The translations under genes and the position numbers were made by a program. Source: Bradyrhizobium stylosanthis (GTDB lineage Bacteria; Pseudomonadota; Alphaproteobacteria; Rhizobiales; Xanthobacteraceae). From it: a DNA stretch of 64,000 nucleotides. The notes beneath the pieces were generated by a model, which saw only the letters and a list, made by a program, of their open reading frames with translations, did not search any database and was not told the origin of the DNA. Location: NCBI RefSeq assembly GCF_001641335.1, contig NZ_LVEM01000001.1:966580-1030579 (forward strand), read 5' to 3'. Shown here one piece after another: positions 26,175 through 36,423 of the stretch; the stretch's first letter is position 1; the number at the start of each line of letters is the position of its first letter.

Positions 26175-26669
26175 ATGGGTATCAACATCAACGCCACTGC
26201 ACGCTCGCTCCTGCTGTCGGAATTCGTCTCGGCGTTCTTCCTCGCCATGCGCTATTTCTTCCAGCCGAAGCCGACGCTGAACTATCCGTTCGAGAAGGGC
26301 CCGATCTCGCCGCGCTTCCGCGGCGAGCATGCGCTGCGCCGCTATCCGAACGGCGAAGAGCGCTGCATCGCCTGCAAGCTCTGCGAAGCGGTCTGCCCGG
26401 CGCAGGCCATCACCATCGAGGCCGGCCCGCGCCGCAACGACGGCACCCGCCGCACCGTGCGCTACGACATCGACATGGTGAAGTGCATCTATTGCGGCCT
26501 CTGCCAGGAGGCCTGTCCGGTCGACGCCATCGTCGAAGGTCCGAACTTCGAGTTCGCGACCGAGACCCGCGAGGAACTGTTCTATGACAAGGCCAAGCTG
26601 CTCGCCAACGGCGACCGCTGGGAACGCGAGATCGCGAAAGCGATCGAGCTCGACGCGCCGTACCGGTGA
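26175..26669 (+). CDS. nuoI: NADH-quinone oxidoreductase subunit I
   Basis: The 164-residue protein has two [4Fe-4S] motifs: C64-C67-C70 with C74 ([12 protein letters not shown]) and C104-C107-C110 with C114 ([12 protein letters not shown]). These carry clusters N6a and N6b feeding N2 in NuoB. The start is [12 protein letters not shown] at 26175, eight bases after nuoH. Confidence 0.98.
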   Translation: MGININATARSLLLSEFVSAFFLAMRYFFQPKPTLNYPFEKGPISPRFRGEHALRRYPNGEERCIACKLCEAVCPAQAITIEAGPRRNDGTRRTVRYDIDMVKCIYCGLCQEACPVDAIVEGPNFEFATETREELFYDKAKLLANGDRWEREIAKAIELDAPYR

Positions 26670-26678
26670 GGTGAGGGC

Positions 26679-27317
26679 ATGATCCTTCCCGCGCTGTTCT
26701 TCTATCTCTTCGCCGGCGTCTGCGTCGCCTCGGCCGTAATGGTGATTGTCTCGCGCAATCCCGTGCACTCCGTGCTGTACCTGATCCTGGCCTTCGTCAA
26801 CGCCTCCGGCCTGTTCGTGCTGATGGGCGCCGAGTTCCTCGGCATGATGCTGATCGTCGTCTATGTCGGCGCGGTCGCGGTGCTGTTCCTGTTCGTGATC
26901 ATGATGCTCGACGTGGACTTCGTCGAGCTGCGCGAAGGGTTCATCCAGTACCTGCCGGTCGGTGTGGTGATCGGCGGCATCTTCCTGTTCGAGCTGCTGC
27001 TGACCGTCGGTGCCTGGGTCATCAACCCCTCCGTGAGCAAGAACATCACGGCGGCGATCCCGACCAACGTCTCCAACACCGAAGCGCTGGGCCTCGTGCT
27101 CTATACGAAGTACATCCACTACTTCCAGCTCTCGGGCATGGTGCTGCTGGTCGCCATGATCGGCGCCATCGTGCTGACGCTGCGCCACAAGGCGAGCGTG
27201 AAGCGGCAGGACATCAACGTTCAGAACGCGCGCACGCCCGAGATGGCGATGGCGATGCGCAAGGTGGCGCCGGGGCAGGGGCTCTCGGATGCCGACGCGG
27301 CGGAGTGGGTGAAATGA
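26679..27317 (+). CDS. nuoJ: NADH-quinone oxidoreductase subunit J
   Basis: The 212-residue membrane protein shows conserved features of the ND6 homologue: [22 protein letters not shown] with the glycine/aromatic region [21 protein letters not shown] that forms the flexible helix of the E-channel. A hydrophilic C-terminal tail of about 40 residues follows. Its stop overlaps nuoK (ATGA). Confidence 0.97.
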   Translation: MILPALFFYLFAGVCVASAVMVIVSRNPVHSVLYLILAFVNASGLFVLMGAEFLGMMLIVVYVGAVAVLFLFVIMMLDVDFVELREGFIQYLPVGVVIGGIFLFELLLTVGAWVINPSVSKNITAAIPTNVSNTEALGLVLYTKYIHYFQLSGMVLLVAMIGAIVLTLRHKASVKRQDINVQNARTPEMAMAMRKVAPGQGLSDADAAEWVK

Positions 27318-27622
27318 CGATCGGGCTCGGACATTATCTGGCGGTCGGCGCGATCCTGTTCACGCTCGGGATTCTCGGCATCTTCCTGAACCGCAAGAAC
27401 ATCATCGTCATCCTGATGTCGATCGAGCTCATCCTGCTCTCGGTCAACATCAACCTCGTCGCGTTCTCGACCTTCCTCGGCGACATCGTCGGCCAGGTCT
27501 TCGCGCTGCTGGTGCTGACGGTCGCGGCTGCTGAAGCCGCGATCGGTCTCGCCATCCTGGTGGTCTATTTCCGCAACCGTGGCTCGATCGCGGTTGAGGA
27601 CGTCAATCTGATGAAGGGCTGA
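27314..27622 (+). CDS. nuoK: NADH-quinone oxidoreductase subunit K
   Basis: The 102-residue protein has three helices with the two conserved glutamates in membrane helices ([16 protein letters not shown] and [17 protein letters not shown]), part of the proton path. The start at 27314 overlaps the nuoJ stop; an in-frame upstream ATG-type codon is inside nuoJ. Confidence 0.98.
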   Translation: MTIGLGHYLAVGAILFTLGILGIFLNRKNIIVILMSIELILLSVNINLVAFSTFLGDIVGQVFALLVLTVAAAEAAIGLAILVVYFRNRGSIAVEDVNLMKG

Positions 27623-27630
27623 GCTCTCAA

Positions 27631-29709
27631 ATGGTTCAGGCAATCGTTTTTCTGCCTCTGCTGGGCGCCATTCTGGCAGGGCTCATCGCCCTGGCCGGCG
27701 CGCATGCCCGCAACCCCTCGGGCGACGAGCTCGATCATCATGGCGACCATGGCCACGGCGATGCGCACGCTTCGGCTGCGCATGACGACCACGCTCACGA
27801 CGACCACGGCCATGACGACCACGGCCACGGCCCGGTCGAGCCGGCCGCGGCCGGTTCGCGCGCCGCCGAGCTGATCACCACCGGCCTGCTGTTCGTCTCG
27901 GCCGCGCTGTCCTGGATGACCCTGGTCGACGTCGGCTTCATGCACCATGACGTCCGCATCCAGCTGCTGCCCTGGATCTTCTCCGGCGACCTCCAGGTCT
28001 GGTGGACGCTGCGCGTCGACACGCTCACCGCCGTGATGCTGGTGGTGGTGACGACCGTGTCCTCGCTCGTGCACCTCTATTCCATCGGCTACATGGACGA
28101 GGACCCGAACCGGCCGCGCTTCTTCGGCTACCTCTCGCTGTTCACCTTCGCCATGCTGATGCTGGTGACTGCGGACAACCTCGTGCAGCTGTTCTTCGGC
28201 TGGGAAGGCGTGGGTCTGGCGAGCTACCTGCTTATCGGCTTCTGGTACCAGAAGCCCTCGGCGAACGCGGCCGCCATCAAGGCCTTCGTGGTCAACCGCG
28301 TCGGCGACTTCGGTTTTGCGCTCGGCATCTTCGCGATCTTCATGCTGACGAGCTCGACCGATTTCGAGACCATCTTCCATGCCGCGCCGGGCCTCACCGG
28401 CAAGACCATCAACTTCCTCGGCTGGCACGCCGACGCCCTGACCCTGACCTGCCTCCTGCTGTTCATGGGCGCGATGGGCAAGTCGGCGCAGTTCCTGCTG
28501 CACACCTGGTTGCCGGACGCTATGGAAGGCCCGACCCCGGTGTCGGCGCTGATCCACGCCGCGACCATGGTCACCGCCGGCGTCTTCATGGTGGCGCGCT
28601 TGTCGCCGCTGTTCGAGCTCGCCCCGAACGCCCAGGCCGTGGTGATGTTCTTCGGTGCCACCACCGCGTTCTTCGCGGCCACCATCGGCCTCGTCCAGAA
28701 CGACATCAAGCGCATCGTCGCCTACTCGACCTGTTCGCAGCTCGGCTACATGTTCGTGGCGATGGGAGCAGGGGCCTATTCGGTCGGCATGTTCCACCTG
28801 TTCACGCACGCCTTCTTCAAGGCGCTGCTGTTCCTAGGTTCCGGCTCGGTGATCTACGCGATGCACCACGAGCAGGACATCCGCAACATGGGCGGCCTCT
28901 GGAAGAAGATCCCCTACACCTACGCGGTGATGGTGGTCGGCACGCTGGCCCTGACCGGCTTCCCGCTCACCGCCGGCTACTTCTCCAAGGACGCGATCAT
29001 CGAGTCCGCCTACGCCTCGCACAACCCGTTCGCGGTGTACGGCTTCCTGATGACGATCGTCGCCGCCGGCCTGACCTCGTTCTACTCCTGGCGCCTGATC
29101 TTCAAGACCTTCCACGGCGAGCCGCATGACGAGCATCACTACGAGGCCGCGCATGAGGCGCCGCTCTGGATCCTGATCCCGATCGGCGTGCTCGCGGTCG
29201 GCTCGTTCGTCGCCGGTCTTCCGTTCAAGGAGCTGTTCGCAGGCCACGGCGTCGAGGAGTTCTTCCGCGAGTCCGTGAAGATGAACCCGCACATCATCGA
29301 GGAGATGCACCACATCCCCGAGACCATCGCCTTCCTGCCGACGGTGATGATGGTGCTGGGCTTCCTCGTCTCGTACCTGTTCTACATCCGCCGGCCTTAT
29401 CTGCCGGTCGAGCTCGCGAACACGCAGCCGATGCTGTACCAGTTCCTGCTCAACAAATGGTACTTCGACGAGCTGTACGACCTCATCTTCGTCCGTCCGG
29501 CGAAGTGGATCGGCTATCAGCTCTGGAAGAAGGGCGATGGCTTCATCATCGACGGCTTCGGCCCCGACGGCGTCTCGGCCCGCGTGCTGGACATCACCCG
29601 CAACGTCGTGAAGATCCAGACCGGCTATCTCTATCACTACGCATTCGCCATGCTGATCGGTGCCGCCGGCCTGATCACCTGGTTCATGTTCGGCTTTGGA
29701 GGCCAGTAA
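27631..29709 (+). CDS. nuoL: NADH-quinone oxidoreductase subunit L with His/Asp-rich loop
   Basis: The 692-residue protein is the distal antiporter-like subunit with 16 predicted helices, the lateral helix and the conserved Glu and Lys channel residues ([46 protein letters not shown] in part). Unusually, the loop after the first helix (residues 32-67) contains 12 histidines and 10 aspartates. By the positive-inside rule and comparison with E. coli NuoL, the loop should face the cytoplasm. It adds about 35 residues relative to E. coli NuoL at this place. Confidence 0.97.
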   Translation: MVQAIVFLPLLGAILAGLIALAGAHARNPSGDELDHHGDHGHGDAHASAAHDDHAHDDHGHDDHGHGPVEPAAAGSRAAELITTGLLFVSAALSWMTLVDVGFMHHDVRIQLLPWIFSGDLQVWWTLRVDTLTAVMLVVVTTVSSLVHLYSIGYMDEDPNRPRFFGYLSLFTFAMLMLVTADNLVQLFFGWEGVGLASYLLIGFWYQKPSANAAAIKAFVVNRVGDFGFALGIFAIFMLTSSTDFETIFHAAPGLTGKTINFLGWHADALTLTCLLLFMGAMGKSAQFLLHTWLPDAMEGPTPVSALIHAATMVTAGVFMVARLSPLFELAPNAQAVVMFFGATTAFFAATIGLVQNDIKRIVAYSTCSQLGYMFVAMGAGAYSVGMFHLFTHAFFKALLFLGSGSVIYAMHHEQDIRNMGGLWKKIPYTYAVMVVGTLALTGFPLTAGYFSKDAIIESAYASHNPFAVYGFLMTIVAAGLTSFYSWRLIFKTFHGEPHDEHHYEAAHEAPLWILIPIGVLAVGSFVAGLPFKELFAGHGVEEFFRESVKMNPHIIEEMHHIPETIAFLPTVMMVLGFLVSYLFYIRRPYLPVELANTQPMLYQFLLNKWYFDELYDLIFVRPAKWIGYQLWKKGDGFIIDGFGPDGVSARVLDITRNVVKIQTGYLYHYAFAMLIGAAGLITWFMFGFGGQ
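27724..27831 (+). other. His/Asp-rich insert in NuoL (residues 32-67)
   Basis: The segment consists almost only of His, Asp, Gly and Ala, with repeats of HDDHGH, and is bounded by helix 1 and helix 2 of the subunit. Such sequence commonly binds Zn, Ni, Co or Cu in other membrane proteins (for example loops in ZIP and CDF transporters). It is low in complexity, so repeat slippage could also explain its origin. Confidence 0.7.
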
Positions 29710-31218
29710 ATGACAACCTGGCCCATTCTTTCGGTCACGACGTTCCTGCCGCTGGTCGGCGCGCTGATCGTCTATCTCAGCCGCGGTGACGACGAGGCGG
29801 CCAAGCGCAATTCGCGCTGGATCGCGCTCTGGACCACGCTGATCACCTTCGCGGTGTCGGTGATCCTGGTCATGCGCTTCGACCCCAATAACCCGGACTT
29901 CCAGTTCGTCGAGAAGGCGAACTGGCTCGCCGCCGGCATCACCTACCACATGGGCGTCGACGGCATCTCGCTGCCGCTGGTGATCCTGACCACCGCCGTG
30001 ATGCCGTTCTGCATCATCGCGAGCTGGAAGGCGATCACCAACCGCGTCCGCGAATACATGATGGCGTTCCTGATCCTGGAAACGCTGATGATCGGCACCT
30101 TCTCGGCGCTCGATCTCGTGCTGTTCTACCTGTTCTTCGAGGGCGGCCTGATCCCGATGTTCCTGATCATCGGCGTCTGGGGCGGTCCGCGCCGGGTCTA
30201 CGCGTCGTTCAAGTTCTTCCTCTACACGCTGCTCGGCTCGGTCCTGATGCTGCTCGCCATCATGGCGCTGTACTGGAACGGCGGCACTACCGACATCCCG
30301 ACCCTGATGCACACGGCCGTGCCGCGTAGCTTGCAGACCTGGGCGTGGCTCGCCTTCTTCGCCTCCTTCGCGGTGAAGATGCCGATGTGGCCGGTGCACA
30401 CCTGGCTTCCCGACGCGCACGTCGAGGCGCCGACCGCGGGCTCCGTGGTCCTCGCCGCGATCCTGCTGAAGATGGGCGGCTACGGCTTCCTGCGCTTCTC
30501 GCTGCCGATGTTCCCGCTGGCTTCGCATGACTTCGCGCCGTTCGTGTTCACGCTCTCGGCCATCGCCATCATCTACACCTCGCTGGTGGCCTTGATGCAG
30601 GAGGACATGAAGAAGCTGATCGCCTACTCGTCGGTGGCGCATATGGGCTTCGTCACCATGGGCATCTTCGCCGGCACCATGCAGGGCGTCGCGGGCGGTA
30701 TGTTCCAGATGATCTCGCACGGCATCGTCTCCGGCGCGCTGTTCCTCTGCGTCGGCGTCGTCTACGACCGCCTGCACACCCGCGAGATCGCGGCCTATGG
30801 CGGCCTCGTCAACCGGATGCCGCTCTACGCGATGACCTTCATGATCTTCACCATGGCCAATGTCGGTCTGCCCGGCACCAGCGGCTTCGTCGGCGAGTTC
30901 ATGACGCTGCTCGGCACCTTCAAGGTCTCCATCCCGACCGCGTTCTTCGCCACCTTCGGCGTGATCCTCTCGGCGGGCTACGCGCTGTGGCTCTACCGCA
31001 AGGTCGTGTTCGGGGCGCTGGTCAAGCCGTCGCTGGCGAGCATGAAGGATCTGACCTTGCGCGAATGCGTGACGCTGTTCCCGATGATCGCGCTGACGAT
31101 CCTGTTCGGCGTCTGGCCCAAGCCCGTGCTCGACATGTCGGCCGCCTCGGTCCAGCAACTCGTCAACAATTACAACACCGCTGTGACGGCCGTGAAGGCC
31201 GCCGCACTGCTCCAGTGA
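29710..31218 (+). CDS. nuoM: NADH-quinone oxidoreductase subunit M
   Basis: The 502-residue antiporter-like subunit shows the usual motifs: [25 protein letters not shown] (conserved Glu), [20 protein letters not shown] (conserved Lys) and [15 protein letters not shown]. It starts directly after the nuoL stop. Confidence 0.98.
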   Translation: MTTWPILSVTTFLPLVGALIVYLSRGDDEAAKRNSRWIALWTTLITFAVSVILVMRFDPNNPDFQFVEKANWLAAGITYHMGVDGISLPLVILTTAVMPFCIIASWKAITNRVREYMMAFLILETLMIGTFSALDLVLFYLFFEGGLIPMFLIIGVWGGPRRVYASFKFFLYTLLGSVLMLLAIMALYWNGGTTDIPTLMHTAVPRSLQTWAWLAFFASFAVKMPMWPVHTWLPDAHVEAPTAGSVVLAAILLKMGGYGFLRFSLPMFPLASHDFAPFVFTLSAIAIIYTSLVALMQEDMKKLIAYSSVAHMGFVTMGIFAGTMQGVAGGMFQMISHGIVSGALFLCVGVVYDRLHTREIAAYGGLVNRMPLYAMTFMIFTMANVGLPGTSGFVGEFMTLLGTFKVSIPTAFFATFGVILSAGYALWLYRKVVFGALVKPSLASMKDLTLRECVTLFPMIALTILFGVWPKPVLDMSAASVQQLVNNYNTAVTAVKAAALLQ

Positions 31219-31240
31219 TCGGGCAGGTCAGGATATCGCC

Positions 31241-32677
31241 ATGAGCTTTACGACTGCAGGTTATCAACTGGCGCCGGTGCTGCCCGAGCTCGTGCTCGCG
31301 ATCGGCGCCATGGCGCTTCTGATGCTGGGAGCCTATCGCGGGCAGGGGACGACAAGCGCGGTTACCTCGCTGGCCGTGCTGCTTCTCGTCGTGGTCGGCG
31401 TGCTCGAATACATGCTGCCCGCGGGCAAGCAGGTCACCTTCGGCGGCAGCTTCATCGTCGACGACTTCGCCCGCTTCATGAAGATCCTGGCGCTGATCGG
31501 CTCGGCGGTGACGCTGATCCTGTCGACCGAGTTCCTGGCCGACCCGTCGCGCCGCATCTTCGAATACGCCATCCTGGTGCTGCTCTCGACGCTCGGCATG
31601 ATGGTGCTGATCTCGGCCGGCGACCTGATCTCGCTCTATCTCGGCCTCGAATTGATGTCGCTGGCGCTCTATGTCGTGGCGGCCTCGAACCGCGACAACG
31701 CCAAGTCGACCGAAGCCGGCCTGAAGTACTTCGTGCTCGGCGCGCTGTCCTCGGGCATGCTGCTTTACGGCGCCTCGCTGATCTACGGCTTTACCGGCAC
31801 CGTGAGCTTCACCGGCATCGCCGCCGCCGCGACGATGTCGAATGTCGGCCTGGTGTTCGGCCTCGTCTTCCTGCTCGCGGGCCTGTGCTTCAAGGTTTCG
31901 GCCGTGCCGTTCCACATGTGGACGCCGGACGTGTATGAAGGCGCCCCGACCCCGGTCACCGCCTTCTTCGCCTCGGCGCCGAAGGTGGCTGCGCTCGCCG
32001 TCTTCACCCGCGTCACGCTGACCGCATTCCCGGGCATCGTCTCGCAGTGGCAGCAGATCCTGGTGTTCGTCTCGATCGCCTCGATGGCGCTCGGCTCCTT
32101 CGCCGCGATCGGCCAGACCAACATCAAGCGCCTGATGGCCTATTCCTCGATCGGCCACATGGGCTTTGCCCTGGTCGGCCTCGCCTCCGGCACGGTCGAG
32201 GGTGCGCAGGGCGTGCTGATGTACATCGTGATCTATGTCGCGATGACGCTCGGTTCGTTCTCGATCATCCTCGCCATGAAGCGCAACGGCCAGGCGGTCG
32301 AGCAGATCAGCGATTTCGCCGGCCTGTCGCGCACCAATCCGCTGCTCGCCTTCATGTTCGCGATGCTGCTGTTCTCGCTCGCCGGCATCCCGCCGCTCGC
32401 CGGCTTCTTCGCGAAGTGGTACGTCTTCGTCGCCGCCATCAAGGCAAACCTGTTCACGCTCGCCGTGATCGGCGTGCTCTCCAGCGTCGTCGGCGCCTAC
32501 TACTATCTCGCCATCGTCAAGACGATGTACTTCGACGAGCCGGCCGGCCAAGTCGATCCGGTGCGCGTCGAGGTGAAGACGGTGCTGGCGGTTGCGGGCG
32601 TGTTCAACATCCTGTTCGCGCTGATCGCAGGCCCGGTGGTGAGCGTCGCCTCCGCTGCGGCAAAGTCGCTGTTCTAG
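31241..32677 (+). CDS. nuoN: NADH-quinone oxidoreductase subunit N
   Basis: The 478-residue third antiporter-like subunit has [16 protein letters not shown] (Glu in the channel), [20 protein letters not shown] and [17 protein letters not shown]. It ends the 14-subunit operon; birA starts one base after its stop, so the transcript probably continues. Confidence 0.98.
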   Translation: MSFTTAGYQLAPVLPELVLAIGAMALLMLGAYRGQGTTSAVTSLAVLLLVVVGVLEYMLPAGKQVTFGGSFIVDDFARFMKILALIGSAVTLILSTEFLADPSRRIFEYAILVLLSTLGMMVLISAGDLISLYLGLELMSLALYVVAASNRDNAKSTEAGLKYFVLGALSSGMLLYGASLIYGFTGTVSFTGIAAAATMSNVGLVFGLVFLLAGLCFKVSAVPFHMWTPDVYEGAPTPVTAFFASAPKVAALAVFTRVTLTAFPGIVSQWQQILVFVSIASMALGSFAAIGQTNIKRLMAYSSIGHMGFALVGLASGTVEGAQGVLMYIVIYVAMTLGSFSIILAMKRNGQAVEQISDFAGLSRTNPLLAFMFAMLLFSLAGIPPLAGFFAKWYVFVAAIKANLFTLAVIGVLSSVVGAYYYLAIVKTMYFDEPAGQVDPVRVEVKTVLAVAGVFNILFALIAGPVVSVASAAAKSLF

Positions 32678-32678
32678 G

Positions 32679-33485
32679 ATGGGGTTCGCGCTCGGTCCTC
32701 GCGCACAGGCCGCGGGCTACAGGCTCGCGGCTTTCGAACGGACCGGCTCGACCAACACCGACGCCATCGAGCACGCGCGGGCCGGCGAACGCGGCCCTAT
32801 GTGGTTCGTCACCTCCGAGCAGACCGCCGGCCGCGGCCGTCGCCAGCGCGCCTGGATCGCCCCGAAGGGCAATCTCGCCGCCAGCGTCCTTGAAGTCCTG
32901 GACATCGCGCCTGCGGTTGCCGCCACCATCGGCTTTGCCGCCGGGCTGGCGGAGGAGGCAGCTCTCGAGAAGGTCAGCCTCGAGGCCGCGATGCGGCTCG
33001 GCGAAGGCCGTCCCCGCTACGCCCTGAAATGGCCGAATGACGTGCTCGCCAACGGCAAGAAGCTCGTCGGCATCGGCCTCGAGGCGGAAGCCGTCGGCGA
33101 TCGCCTGGCCATCGTCACTGGCATCGGCACCAACGTCGTCGCCGCGCCCGAGGGCACGCCGACGCCCGCCGTGTCGCTGGCCGCCCTCGGCGTCCAGATC
33201 AGCGCGGAGGAGCTTTTCACGGCCCTGGCGGATGCCTGGGTCGAGTTCCGTGGCATATGGGACAATGGCCGCGGCTTCGCCGAGATCCGTAAACTGTGGC
33301 TGGCGCGCGCCGCCGGTCTCGGCGAGCGGGTGGGGATCCACACGGGGACGACGACACTGGAAGGTATTTTCGACACCATCGACGACACCGGCTGCCTGAT
33401 CGTCCGCACCGCGGAGGGCCGGCGCGTGCCGGTGGCGGCGGGTGAGGTGTTCTTTGGTCCGGCCCGTTCCGTGGGAGCTGCGTGA
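32679..33485 (+). CDS. birA: Biotin--[acetyl-CoA-carboxylase] ligase
   Basis: The 268-residue protein has the ligase core: GSTNTDA, the biotinyl-AMP loop AGRGRRQRAWI (GRGRRxR), KWPNDVLANGKKLVGIGLEA and the C-terminal SH3-like domain. It lacks the N-terminal helix-turn-helix of E. coli BirA, so it is a ligase without repressor function. It follows nuoN and its stop overlaps the rnj start (TGATG), a linkage common in alphaproteobacteria. Confidence 0.95.
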   Translation: MGFALGPRAQAAGYRLAAFERTGSTNTDAIEHARAGERGPMWFVTSEQTAGRGRRQRAWIAPKGNLAASVLEVLDIAPAVAATIGFAAGLAEEAALEKVSLEAAMRLGEGRPRYALKWPNDVLANGKKLVGIGLEAEAVGDRLAIVTGIGTNVVAAPEGTPTPAVSLAALGVQISAEELFTALADAWVEFRGIWDNGRGFAEIRKLWLARAAGLGERVGIHTGTTTLEGIFDTIDDTGCLIVRTAEGRRVPVAAGEVFFGPARSVGAA

Positions 33486-35155
33486 TGGCAAGGCCGGATG
33501 AACTGGTATTTGCGCCGCTCGGCGGCGTCGGCGAGATCGGCATGAACCTGTCGATCTATGGCCTCGGCAACCGCCACCAGCGCTCCTGGCTCGCGGTCGA
33601 TCTCGGCGTCTCCTTCGGCGACGAGGAGCACCTGCCGGGTATCGACCTGATCATGCCCGACATCTCCTTCCTGGAGAAGGAACGCAAGAACCTGATGGGC
33701 CTCGTGCTGACGCACGCCCATGAGGACCATTTCGGCGCCATCATCGATCTCTGGCCGAAGCTGAAGTGCCCGATCTACGCGACCAAGTTCAGCGCCGCCT
33801 TGTTCGAGGCCAAATGCGCCGCCGAGCGCAATGCGCCGGAGATCCCGGTGACCGTGGTGCCATCCGGCGGGCGCGTCGATATCGGCCCGTTCAACGTCGA
33901 GTTCATCCCCGTCGCGCATTCGATTCCGGAAGCGCATGCGCTGGCGATCCACACTGAAGCCGGCATCGTGCTGCACACCGGCGACTGGAAGATCGACCCG
34001 ACCCCGACGCTGGGCGCGCCGACCGACGAGAAGCGGCTGCGCGAGCTCGGCGAGGAGGGCGTGCTCGCTCTGATCGGCGATTCCACCAATGCCGTGCGCG
34101 ACGGCCGCTCTCCTTCCGAAGCCGAGGTCGCCAAGACCATCATCGACCTCGTGAAGTCCGCCAAGGGCCGCGTCGCGGTGACCACGTTTGCTTCGAACGT
34201 CGCCCGCGTGAAGGCCGTGGCCGACGCCGCCAGGGCTGCCGACCGCGAGGTCGTCGTGGTCGGCCGCGCCATGGAGCGCGTGGTGCAGGTCGCGCGCGAG
34301 ACCGGCTATCTCGAGGACGTGCAGAATTTCCGCTCGCCCGAGGTCTACGGCCACCTGCCGCAGGACAAGGTGCTGGCGCTGTGCACCGGCAGCCAGGGCG
34401 AGCCGCGCGCCGCGCTGGCGCGCATCGCCAATGACGACCACCCCGAGATCACGCTGAACCGCGGCGACAGCGTCATCTTTTCCTCGCGCACCATTCCCGG
34501 CAACGAGAAGGCGGTCGGCTCGATCATCAACAATCTGGTGCTGCAGGGCGTCGAGGTCATCACCGATCGCGATGCGCTGGTCCACGTCTCCGGCCATCCC
34601 CGCCGCGACGAGCTGCGCGACCTGATCTCCTGGGTGAAGCCGCAGCTCCTGATCCCCGTCCATGGCGAGGCCCTGCATCTGCACGAGCATGCCAAGCTCG
34701 CGCGCGCCGCCGGCGTGCCGCGGGTGCTGGTGTGCCGCAATGGCGACCTCGTCAAGCTCGGGCCTGGCGATCCCGGCGTGGTCGGCGAGGTGCCGTCGGG
34801 CCGGCTCTACAAGGACGGCACGATCCTGGAGGATTCCAAGTCCCGCGCGGTGGTCGAGCGGCGGCGCATGGCCTTCTCCGGCTGCGCCTTCGTCGCCATC
34901 GCCATGACCGCCCAGGGCGAGCTCGCCGACGAACCCGAGGTCGATCTGGTTGGCATTCCCGAGAAAAACCGGGCCGGCGAGACCTTCGACGACCTGGTCT
35001 TCGACGCCGTCATGTCCACGATCGAGGGGCTGCCGAAGGCGCGGCGCCGGGATCCCGACGCGCTCGGTGAATCGGTGCGACGCGCTGTCCGGGCCGTCAT
35101 CAACGAACATTGGGGTAAAAAGCCCCCCTGTCTGGTACACGTCCTGACAGTGTAA
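33485..35155 (+). CDS. rnj: Ribonuclease J
   Basis: The 556-residue protein is a metallo-beta-lactamase/beta-CASP nuclease. The metal site is LTHAHEDHFG, with IPVAHSIPEA and GDWKIDPTP; the beta-CASP motifs include ALCTGSQGEPRAAL and SGHPRRDEL with VHGEALHLHEHAKLA. It has 5'-exonuclease and endonuclease activity in RNA turnover, and in alphaproteobacteria it helps rRNA maturation. Start is the ATG overlapping the birA stop. Confidence 0.96.
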   Translation: MARPDELVFAPLGGVGEIGMNLSIYGLGNRHQRSWLAVDLGVSFGDEEHLPGIDLIMPDISFLEKERKNLMGLVLTHAHEDHFGAIIDLWPKLKCPIYATKFSAALFEAKCAAERNAPEIPVTVVPSGGRVDIGPFNVEFIPVAHSIPEAHALAIHTEAGIVLHTGDWKIDPTPTLGAPTDEKRLRELGEEGVLALIGDSTNAVRDGRSPSEAEVAKTIIDLVKSAKGRVAVTTFASNVARVKAVADAARAADREVVVVGRAMERVVQVARETGYLEDVQNFRSPEVYGHLPQDKVLALCTGSQGEPRAALARIANDDHPEITLNRGDSVIFSSRTIPGNEKAVGSIINNLVLQGVEVITDRDALVHVSGHPRRDELRDLISWVKPQLLIPVHGEALHLHEHAKLARAAGVPRVLVCRNGDLVKLGPGDPGVVGEVPSGRLYKDGTILEDSKSRAVVERRRMAFSGCAFVAIAMTAQGELADEPEVDLVGIPEKNRAGETFDDLVFDAVMSTIEGLPKARRRDPDALGESVRRAVRAVINEHWGKKPPCLVHVLTV

Positions 35156-35224
35156 TCGCGTAGGCATGGTCTCGCGGGCGGGTCGCTTCGCCCAGTCCGG
35201 ATCGTGCGCTGAGGGAGAAGAAAC

Positions 35225-35629
35225 ATGCTGGGTCGCCTCAACCATGTCGCGATCGCGACCAGGGATGCCGTCAAGGCCGCGAAGATCTACGGCACCGCGT
35301 TCGGCGCCCAGATCTCGGAAGCCGTGCCGCTGCCCGAGCACGGCGTCATCACCGTGTTCGCGACCCTGCCCAATACCAAGATCGAGTTCATCGAGCCGCT
35401 CGGGGAAGCCTCGCCGATCGCCAAATTCGTGGAGCGTAACCCGGACGGCGGCATCCACCATGTCTGCTACGAGGTGGTCGACATCATCGCCTCCCGCGAC
35501 ACGCTGGTGAAGGAGGGGGCAAGGGTGCTCGGCGACGGCGTGCCGAAGATCGGCGCCCATGGCAAGCCGGTGCTGTTCCTGCACCCCAAGGATTTTTCCG
35601 GCGCCCTCGTCGAAATCGAGCAGGCGTAA
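35225..35629 (+). CDS. mce: Methylmalonyl-CoA epimerase
   Basis: The 134-residue protein has the vicinal-oxygen-chelate fold with metal ligands in GRLNHVAIAT (His), GGIHHVCYEV (His) and ALVEIEQ (Glu). It converts (S)- to (R)-methylmalonyl-CoA in propionate use. GGGAGAAGAA precedes the ATG. Its position between rnj and DUF1467 is a conserved alphaproteobacterial neighbourhood. Confidence 0.95.
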   Translation: MLGRLNHVAIATRDAVKAAKIYGTAFGAQISEAVPLPEHGVITVFATLPNTKIEFIEPLGEASPIAKFVERNPDGGIHHVCYEVVDIIASRDTLVKEGARVLGDGVPKIGAHGKPVLFLHPKDFSGALVEIEQA

Positions 35630-35637
35630 GCCGTCCC

Positions 35638-35913
35638 ATGGCCATCCAGATCTCGACCGCGATTGCGATCTACTTCGTCATCTGGTGGGTCGCGCTGTTC
35701 CTGACGCTGCCGTTCGGCGTGCGCAGCCAGCACGAGGACGGCGTGGGCGCGCCCGGCACCGACCCCGGCGCGCCGATCCTGACGCGGATGGGCCGCAAGC
35801 TGATCTGGACCACGATCATCTCGGCGATCATCTACGGCCTCGGCATGTTGGCCTATCATGCCGGCTATCTCTCGATCGAACGGCTGTCGAAATTGATGGG
35901 CATGCCGTTCTAG
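35638..35913 (+). CDS. DUF1467 family membrane protein
   Basis: The 91-residue protein has two helices (AIAIYFVIWWVALFLTLPFGV and LIWTTIISAIIYGLGMLAYHAGY) with the family feature FGVRSQHEDG between them. It starts eight bases after mce. The function is unknown. In many alphaproteobacteria it lies just upstream of proS; here proS is about 20.8 kb away. Confidence 0.9.
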   Translation: MAIQISTAIAIYFVIWWVALFLTLPFGVRSQHEDGVGAPGTDPGAPILTRMGRKLIWTTIISAIIYGLGMLAYHAGYLSIERLSKLMGMPF

Positions 35914-35959
35914 CTATTCTTCGCTGGATTTTCCTGTTGCGTGGTTGTTGGGGAAACGA

Positions 35960-36307
35960 ATGACTTTTCAAAGGATCGTCGTCGCGCTTCTGGTGCTGAT
36001 CGTCGCCGGCCTTGGGGCCGTCGGCTATTTCGAATGGAAGATGGCGGTGCAGGTGCGCACCCTGAAGGCGTTCGTCGAGGGCTATGTCTTCAACGACGCG
36101 GTGATGGCCTGCGAGCAGGCCAAGAGCTCGACGCCGTTCAAGTGGAACGGCGGCAAGAGCACCTCGGTGATCGGACTGAACTCGGTCAAGCTGGACAAAT
36201 ACAACGTCGTCGCCAGCTACACGCTGGTGGCGGACGGCGTCTATTGTGATTACGATCCGATCAAAAGAAAGGCCGAGATCGGCTCGAGCTTCCTGGAGCG
36301 GGAGTAA
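35960..36307 (+). CDS. Membrane-anchored small protein of unknown function
   Basis: The 115-residue protein has an N-terminal signal anchor (IVVALLVLIVAGLGAVGYFEW) and a periplasmic domain with KAFVEGYVFNDAVMACEQAK and DGVYCDYDPIKRKAEIG, whose two cysteines could pair. GGGGAAACGA precedes the ATG at 35960. It follows DUF1467 by 46 bases. No family recognised. Confidence 0.7.
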   Translation: MTFQRIVVALLVLIVAGLGAVGYFEWKMAVQVRTLKAFVEGYVFNDAVMACEQAKSSTPFKWNGGKSTSVIGLNSVKLDKYNVVASYTLVADGVYCDYDPIKRKAEIGSSFLERE

Positions 36308-36322
36308 CGGTCCGGCCCCATA

Positions 36323-36370
36323 GAGCATGATCCGGAAAGTGTGAAGCGTTTTTCCTTGAAGATCATGCTC
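36323..36370. repeat. Intergenic palindromic repeat (GAGCATGATC...GATCATGCTC)
   Basis: A 48-base inverted repeat with 10-bp perfect arms and further pairing inside (GGAAA with TTTCC). Elements with these arms recur between genes in Bradyrhizobium and Rhodopseudomonas genomes. It lies just before mtnK and is followed at 36388-36404 by a second hairpin, GCGCGAT-TTC-ATCGCGC, and a short T run that might act as a weak plus-strand terminator. Confidence 0.7.
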
Positions 36371-36423
36371 AAATATAAAAAACGAAGGCGCGATTTCATC
36401 GCGCTTTAGGGGATGGGATCGCC

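Noticed and set aside
28834..31158. 774-codon open frame antisense to nuoL and nuoM
   Set aside because: It mirrors the real genes in GC-rich DNA and reads as Arg/Asp/Glu/His-rich low-complexity sequence with no motifs; the plus-strand genes are certain.
36388..36404. Hairpin GCGCGAT-TTC-ATCGCGC as a terminator
   Set aside because: The stem is short and only three T follow, directly before mtnK; kept only as a note within the repeat region.
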